From the NCBI RefSeq assembly GCF_001039355.2, contig NW_019773871.1, forward strand, positions 1 through 37,960: 37,960 bases of DNA, in the 5' to 3' direction. Shown piece after piece: positions 31,675 to 37,960 of the stretch. Both the position numbers and the translations under genes were made by a program. This DNA comes from Lingula anatina (Eukaryota > Brachiopoda > Lingulata > Lingulida > Lingulidae). The notes below the pieces were generated by a model. That model was not told the origin of the DNA, searched no databases, and worked only from the letters and a program-made list of their open reading frames with translations. The stretch's first letter is position 1; each line of letters begins with the position of its first letter.

Positions 31675-32563
31675 ACTACGGAATTGCGAAGCTGTCAAAC
31701 GTGAACAAAACGATTGATATGAGGTGAGTTTTTGCATTATGTTTAGATTAAAGACATAAATCTCTCCCGGAGGGTCGTCGTAGAATCGAGATTTTCCCAT
31801 ATCAACGATGGCCATTTGTTAAAGTTTTAAAGGTATGATCCGTTGGGTTGTTTTAAGCAGTCCGACAAATTGCCAAGGCTTTACATAGTTGTCAAATACA
31901 TCAAATTTTGAGATAAGTTATAAAGAATTATAGTCTTAAATGGTTCCGTTTAATAATTACTTACAGTTCTTACCACACCACAAGACGTGTCTGTTTCAGC
32001 AACGGGTTTAGCTATCCTAATCTGAATGCAAAGATGCATTACTGACCTCAACAGATTGTTAAAATGCCGACATGTCCTCGAAAATGTCAATGAAGACGCG
32101 GGCAAAGAGAAAATGAACGTTTTTAATGGCTGTGATGTTTTGGCAATAGATCTCATTATTCAGGCATCCTTAAGGCTAGATCAATGTCTGAAAAAAAATC
32201 AATTTTTTGTGCTAATGCTACCTGTGCAAATATCGATTTGCTTCACAACACTGAAAATGAGTCGTGCAAACATTTTTTTTCATACTGCCACAAAAAGCTG
32301 TAGCGCACCAAAAAGTGTTTGGTTGATAGCCCCCCTGGCGAGAAATGACTGATCGATCGACTGATCGATCACCACCGGACTGGTGTAGGAAACGGTTTTC
32401 ATTTCGTTTTTTTTTGTCCCTGCTTGGCAGCCTCTCGACAGTAGGACTGAACTCGATCATTGAAGTCCCAACATATTGTAGCTCCAATTTATTTTTTGCT
32501 TCTTCTTCCTCTTTTAATCCTTAAAATCAATGTTTAATTTTATCTTATTCATTCACATATACT
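31675..32563. repeat. Upstream homology block, copy 3 (5' flank of gene C)
   Basis: Matches 9840-10740 and 22250-23205. Includes a small palindromic TGATCGATC duplication at about 32348-32370 not seen in the other copies. Confidence 0.75.
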
Positions 32564-32639
32564 AATTATATTTTTAGATAAACTATACACATATTTATAT
32601 TAACTATACCCATAATTGTATATTAACTATACACTAATA

Positions 32640-33045
32640 AAGTTATGACAAAAAATCTGCACAACATAGATACTGATGAAACCGGTCACATATACTGATC
32701 ATCGTGTCTTTGCAAGTCGACACATACCAGGTGTAACAAGAATGGTAGTATAAAAACTGGATGTCTGGGGTCCCATATGATTAGTGTGGTTGAGGGTTTG
32801 GCGTATCAGTAGTAGTATATGTGACATGTATAGTAATGGAGGTCGGACTCTGGTTCCTAACGGAATCCTTTTCTTGTCACATACCTCTAACAGTCAGCAA
32901 TGTGTTAGTTGTGCTAAATGGATGTGTTCATCATAACCTCCAGGAAGAGACTTTTCATCAGGTTAAATTGATTTAAACATAACTACTTATTTAAGAGGCA
33001 TTATAATAACAACACAAATCATTTCAAAAAGAAACCGTCTTATAT
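32640..33045. repeat. Spacer duplication block, copy 2
   Basis: Matches 11425-11815. At about 33045 it switches directly to sequence matching 15445 onward, marking a deletion or insertion breakpoint between the two spacers. Confidence 0.65.
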
Positions 33046-34170
33046 TGTTTCAGACAATTACACACCCTCGCGCACGTGCACTCACATATTTACAATCAAA
33101 TATCGTTAGGACCAAGCAAGGTCAACCCACAGAGCGTTTCATCTCATTTACATCAAAACATAGAGAAATGATATGAGAAAGCAAGTATTCAGTAGTTAAC
33201 TCTGACATAAATTCTATATATAAGACAAGACTGCCTGATGTTATCAGTAATATCAGTAGACGCTGATCGTAACGCTAATATACACCTTGAAAATATTGAA
33301 AATTATCAGGTTACAGGTTTGGTGTCATCTCATAAATCTTTTATGTTCAAAAATAAATGTCAAGCTATCTAAAAATGTGAACTGAAAGACAGATGCATTT
33401 GTCTTTATTCCAAAAAGCATCTTTGCATCAGATATTGATGTGGCGCTATATTGACACAAGCTAGTGAAGTCGGATAATACTCTGAAATCAATACTTGAAT
33501 ATTCCTAAATTTTAACAAAGCATATACTGTATATATCGCTCTGCCTCGTTAATGAGGCTAAAACTGTAAAAGCCATTGTATAAACGTGTTATTTGTACCC
33601 TTCTACATGCCGCCTTCTCCTGCCATATTTTTGATAGAGCGGTAGACCCATTTTGAAAACGAATCTACGTCTAATGTTTGGGAAAATCATGGCCGTTTGA
33701 GCCAGTGGCTGCCTGGCTGTACAGGTAGAGACTTCCAGCAACCCTCTAAACACCATTTTTGCAATTTCATCACTGTTTTCATAGTTTAAATAAAATCATT
33801 TGATTGTCTAATGGAATTCGAAATCGGTCAAAAAATAAAATGTGGTTCTCAGAGCACCACTTTTATTTTCATTTCCAATGTACATCTGTGTGTCTACCTT
33901 TAAACGGTGTTACTTTGATTGGTGCCCACATATGTTTACATTAATATTAGGGAAAATGGAATTTCTATTCCTTTTTACCACTATGATCGTAAGGGTATAT
34001 ATAATACTACGAAATACTGAAATGAATTATACACTGTCATATAAACATGATCTACATAACTATAACAGTTAACACACAAATATATGGATTTTTGCATAAA
34101 TCTGAAAACTTTTTCTCAAAAAAGTGATCTATCACACACACTGTAAATATAGTACACTGGTATGGTGAAA
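33045..34170. repeat. 3'-flank duplication block of gene D, copy 2
   Basis: Matches 15445-16575 closely, with small indels. Contains a candidate minus-strand AATAAA at 33862-33867 at the same place as after gene B. Confidence 0.8.
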
Positions 34171-34172
34171 TA

Positions 34173-34571
34173 TTATGAAGCATCTTCTTGACTTTGACTA
34201 ACTGCTAGATGTGAATCCTGGCATCCTTCAGGTCTTAGGGCACCACGCATATACTGCACTGGTATCTCATGTACATCCTCTGGTTTCACTGCAAGAAGAG
34301 CCGCCAGATCGTAACGGTCCCGGTCAGCAAACCACTTTCGCAGGTGCCTCACAGGTTCCTTATCCAATGGGCAGTTCAATACCTTATGTAATAATGCACT
34401 GCATTTATCTGATGATGTTTGTCGGCGATTGACTTCTTCCATGTCTGATTCACTAATGATACTCTCTGAATAAAGATAATCTAGCAGTTTATTAATTTCC
34501 AATCCAGCATTTGCCATGGAATGCAAATTTTTGCGAAGAGTTTGGTATTCAGCCTCCCGCCTCCTTGCTTC
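34173..34571 (-). CDS. Gene D last exon: CARD-like domain
   Basis: 132 codons plus stop after an ATTTTTCAG acceptor, phase 0 and intact. Very similar to gene B exon 4: basic helical start EARRREAEYQTLRKNL, then INKLLDYLYS, CSALLHKVLNC, EPVRHLRKWF, YDLAALL. It has a single VKPEDVHEIPVQYM unit where gene B has three. Whether it is still spliced to an intact reading frame is doubtful because of the damage in the exon upstream. Confidence 0.65.
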   Translation of the reverse strand, partial: EARRREAEYQTLRKNLHSMANAGLEINKLLDYLYSESIISESDMEEVNRRQTSSDKCSALLHKVLNCPLDKEPVRHLRKWFADRDRYDLAALLAVKPEDVHEIPVQYMRGALRPEGCQDSHLAVSQSQEDAS

Positions 34572-34788
34572 CTGAAAAATAAATACACACGGTACTTACA
34601 AAAATATAGCCTAAAACTGGCTTTATATTAACAAAGACCTGCAAAATCTATATTCTGATAATATGCATTTTACATTTCTACCGTTTATTTAATGTCATAA
34701 AAAGGCTCATTCAAATTAGAATTAAAGTACTCTTTAGGCATCTTTCAAACTTCCGGCCAATACGCTAAATGGGTGGAGTTAAACTTAC

Positions 34789-35314
34789 TTTAACTTCATC
34801 AATTAAGCCCTTTATTTCAGATGTTTTCACTGTTTCCTTCACTGTCTCTCCAACCTTCCTCAGCAACGGCCCTCCATACTTCTGGGTTATTCAAAATGCC
34901 CTCTAAGTTGTCTTTAACCTCCAAAGGCATATACCTATGTAAAACGGTACGCGGCGCAGAAGCCACCAATTTCTGATCTCCACTCTGTTGTAGAATGTTT
35001 TGAGAGATATAATATGTATTTGTATTTATAATAGATTCTGAAAACTCTGGGGCTGGATGACCTTGTGTCTGGTGGGACACCAAGGGGTTCATAAATGACT
35101 GTTGCTGCGAAGGCACTGATGTCACTGGGGCTGGGAGACCCTGCTGTGTCTGGTGGGACACCAAGGGGTTCATAACCAACTGTTGCTGCGAAGGCACTGA
35201 TGTCACTGGGGCTGGGAGACCCTGCTGTGTCTGGTGGGACACCAAGGGGTTCATAACCAACTGCTGCTGCGAAGGCACTGATGTCTCTGGGGCTGGGAGA
35301 CCCTGCTGTGTCTG
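34789..35314 (-). pseudogene. Gene D Pro/Gln repeat exon, truncated and frame-broken
   Basis: Homologous to gene B exon 3. From the N at 35315 it has a partial 27-residue repeat, two full units and a shortened fourth, then lacks the Gln-rich stretch. It resumes at IINTNTYYI and NLEGILNNPEVWRAV. There, 98 bases present in gene B (within 17361-17460) are missing, with an AA shared at the joint. This shifts the frame to a TGA at 34819-34817, before the conserved donor GTAAGT (exon end 34789). Either the copy is inactive, or it makes a protein truncated before the CARD. Confidence 0.7.
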
Positions 35315-35315
35315 N
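35315..35315. other. Ambiguous base N at a sequence junction
   Basis: The only N in the window. It lies where C-type CARD-exon-derived sequence meets B-type Pro/Gln repeats, so it probably marks a gap or forced join rather than one uncertain base. Confidence 0.8.
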
Positions 35316-35596
35316 ATAACTTCTACAATAATGGCCCGATCATGCTGATTTTCGAACTTGACCTGCGTTTTATGAATATTCATCAGCTCTGTAAATATAA
35401 AGCCAAAAAGTAAAACTGCCCTCCACTTATCGTGTTTACAAGGAAAGTGCACGGCGCCGGCATCGGCATCGGCATCGGCATCGCCATCGCCATCGGCGAC
35501 GACAGAGGACAAGATATCTTTAGGCTCGAGGTCTTCTTCAATTTTTGTCCAATTTTCTCTTAGCTTCTCGAATTGTCTTTCAGTTTCCTGGGGCTT
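35316..35596 (-). pseudogene. Gene D chimeric exon: head of a C-type CARD exon joined to unknown sequence
   Basis: After a CTCATTTTAG acceptor the frame starts KPQETERQFEKLRENWTKIE, as in gene C exon 3, up to LEPKDIL near 35505. It then leaves the CARD and enters a GGCATC hexamer tract (35457-35500, coding Asp-Ala repeats) and about 140 bases I do not recognise (HFPCKHDKWRAVLLFGF and beyond), ending at the N. The frame is open through the N into the Pro/Gln repeats. A misjoined assembly is the likeliest cause; a true fusion cannot be excluded. Confidence 0.55.
35457..35500. repeat. (GGCATC)n hexanucleotide repeat
   Basis: About seven GC-rich GGCATC or GCCATC units in otherwise AT-rich DNA, reading as Asp-Ala and Asp-Gly on the minus strand. 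Confidence 0.9.
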
Positions 35597-35789
35597 CTAA
35601 AATGAGATTTTCATTGTAATGACAAAAGGACTCTGTGTCAGCAGACCAACATGTTTTGTAAAGCAATCACCTCATCTTTTTGTTAAAATTTTCACTCACT
35701 ACTGTTTGTTATCAAAATGTGCTGCTTGTGGGATCGACAAAAATACAAATCATATTAATGTAATTGAATTGTAAACCATAATTGCTTAC

Positions 35790-35924
35790 CTTGCCAAAGT
35801 GCAGGTAGATTTTCATCTTTAAGGTTGCATCACAGTTACAAACGGCAGGTGTTCCCTTAGGAATTTCATCAAATAACTCGAACCCAGATTTGCTGTTTCC
35901 CAGATGGCACATGTGAACGTGACC
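35790..35924 (-). CDS. Gene D exon 2: short conserved linker module
   Basis: Forty-five codons between TTATCTGCAG and GGCAAG|GTAAGC, phase 0. Starts GHVHMCHLGNSKSG and includes LFDEIPKGTPAVCNC. Intact and clearly the counterpart of exon 2 in B and C. Confidence 0.8.
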
Positions 35925-36147
35925 CTGCAGATAAAACAACAGTAATACACATCCTCCTATATCACTCTATCTATTGTTATCCTAATCTAATCAGCATTAG
36001 GAAAAGAGGCGATTGAATGTTAAACTATACCTCTGTCAATAACACTAATTTTTTCAAAGGCAAACATTTGATTGTACATTTAAAATATGAGTTGTTTCCT
36101 CAATTATAGACCATGAAATCAAAACATAAGTAACAGGACTCGCTCAC

Positions 36148-37960
36148 CTTTTCGTGCCAGTTGCAAGTGTGTACGCCTTGTATCTGACAGACTAGTCCCA
36201 CAGAATATTTCTGCCCAGGGAAAGATGTATTGCAAATATAATTCAATTGTTTGTGAAGGTTAGCGAAGACCTCGTAAGTTTGTTGTTCTATGGCACCTGC
36301 TGGTAAATAAGGGTCTGCACCTGTAGTAAACAAAATCACGTTTTGTGTAATAATGGATTTCAACTCAAGTTTGTACTTGATTCCTGTGGATGGCTCTGTA
36401 AAGACGGCAAAATTAGAGAACGCAGTTTGCCGAAAGTTTTTTCCTTGAAATATTTGTCTCCGCTCATTTTTAACACAGTAGATGTAAGCCTCCAGAAAAT
36501 TGGCTTTGGTTCAAATTCTCCAAAGTCCAAACCAAATGCAATTTCTTGACCTGGCGATAAATTCCAGAGTTTATGTTTGTCTTCTTGACTAGCACTTTGC
36601 AACTGAAATGGCACGAGATAGTACGGGCTGCAAGGGACCTTAACGATTAAGTGACTTTCTTCAAGAAGTTTACCACAAATGTCTTTTAAATGTTTTGTTT
36701 CTTCAAATGCCAGTGATTGGCACTCAGAAAGGCTCTCAATTCTATGGTTTAATGCTTGATCCATAGTACTTTCACTTAAGATGCCTATCTTCTTTTCTTT
36801 TCTCTCTATCATCTTTAGAATTTCCAAAAACAAGCCTACAAACCATGACTGCCCATGACGCAGGACGACGAACCCTGTTTGACAGTCGCCACCATCACTG
36901 TCGCAACAATGAATATCCCCCCTGTCGTTGAAGTATTTGACAAATTTTTTAAAGTCATTATCGTCTTTAACGACTCCTTTCTCAATGACAGCATTTTTCA
37001 GTTTTGAGATCTTTATTATTGGAGATAACTCTGGCATGATTTTCGAAAACTTCAGCCATTTGATTTCGGTTTTTTGTCTCCTTAAAACTGCGATTCCCGC
37101 CACTTGCTTTCTGAGATGCTTTCCCCCTACGTCCCTTTTGCACTGTCCCGAATTTTCTACTTCAAATATCAGGGAGTCCTTATTCCAGGAAATATATTTG
37201 TCGATATCCTCTTGTTCAAAAGAATTTGTCAATTCCTTTGAAATCTGGTATCTGACCTCCTTATCCACGCTGTCTCTGTGTGTCCCAACAATGAAGATAG
37301 GCCTATGAATTTTGTAATCTTCATCGGTATGGGCCAACACGAAGTTTAACCAATAGCGAAGCTTTTTGAATTGTACGCATAATTCGTTGCTGTCTTTAAG
37401 TCTTTTAGCTTCTTTAAAGTTAAATACAATGATGTATACAGCGTCCTTTGGTATGAATAAATGATGGAAATAATGATATTCTTCTTGTCCTCCACAGTCA
37501 ATTAACACAAACTTAATACGCATACCTGAAACTCCATTCTCATATTTTGATTTTGCCAGTCTAATTTTGGTTAAATCAATACCCGTTGCCATTGCTTGTT
37601 TCACCTGCCAAAAGACCCAAATCTCGTATGCAAGAACAATTCCAACAGACAACACCTGATCTAAAATAAATTCTCCAGGAGGAATAGCGACCGCCCAGTT
37701 CATAAAATAGACCATTGTGACACCTAGAATAAAGCCCAGTGCCCTTCGTATATAGAAAGGCAAATCGTACACTTTTGCCAGAGGCCGTCCAATGACCATT
37801 ATTGCCGTGTATTCTAGCATAGCACTGCTACAACAAACCACGAGGATAACCATATAATGATGAAACTTCTTTTCCATATACCCTAAGATGAGACTACAGA
37901 AGAAATAAGAACACAAGATTACTGCCATCATGTAAACGGACAGCCAAATATAAAACCATC
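36148..37960 (-). CDS. Gene D exon 1 (partial at right edge, one-base frameshift): membrane domain, GTPase second half, COR
   Basis: Enters from beyond the window within the membrane domain (FYIWLSVYMMAVILCSYFF), so P-loop and start are not visible. It continues through GFWQVKQAM, G3 DCGGQ, G4 THRD, G5-like FEVEN and COR, and ends GAAAAG|GTGAGC. Near 36440 one base is missing against gene B, beside a run of six A on the coding strand. The frame therefore shifts after KYFKEKTF and the rest of COR-B (from about 36435 to 36148) lies in another frame. A homopolymer setting makes a sequencing or assembly slip plausible. Otherwise closest to gene B. Confidence 0.85.

Noticed and set aside
36100-36363. 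Separate small gene after gene D exon 1
   Set aside because: It is the frame-shifted continuation of the same COR domain, matching B and C residue for residue up to the donor.

Overview
The window is eukaryotic, AT-rich animal DNA. It has long introns and intergenic spacers, GT-AG splice sites, microsatellites and MITE-like inverted repeats. Death-fold (CARD-like) and Roc-COR modules on one locus fit an invertebrate metazoan, most likely a marine one, but I cannot name the species from sequence alone.

All convincing coding sequence is on the minus strand. It forms a tandem array of four paralogous genes, named here A to D from low to high coordinate: A 9801..4013, B 22221..16579, C 31636..27446, D >37960..34173 (D runs off the right edge). 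Each gene begins with one very large exon of about 2.9 kb. That exon encodes a short N-terminus, the first part of a Roc/Ras-like GTPase (P-loop GDSGVGKT, switch I with STRG or TTRG), then about 350 residues of polytopic membrane domain. The rest of the same GTPase follows (G3 DCGGQ, G4 THRD, G5-like FEVEN), and then a COR domain. A 44-45 codon exon comes next. In A and C the last exon is CARD-like. In B, and in damaged form in D, a Pro/Gln-rich exon with 27-residue tandem repeats sits before a different CARD-like last exon. All the junctions I could place are phase 0, so the modules are exchangeable.

The main discovery candidate is this architecture: a membrane domain inserted inside a Roc GTPase between switch I and switch II, coupled to COR and CARD. 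The G motifs are intact, so the proteins look like membrane-embedded GTPase switches with a death-fold signalling tail, plausibly innate-immune or cell-death signalling. That function is inference.

A has a one-base frameshift in the large exon. D has a one-base frameshift, an N at 35315 joining unlike sequences, and a 98-base deletion. B and C read through cleanly.

The spacers carry duplicated blocks showing how the array grew. A block of about 0.9 kb upstream of each start occurs three times (9840-10740, 22250-23205, 31675-32563). The 3' flank of B (15445-16575) is repeated at D (33045-34170). A further block at 11425-11815 recurs at 32640-33045. Region 1-3600 and most of 23.2-27.3 kb hold only repeats and sequence in which I see no gene.
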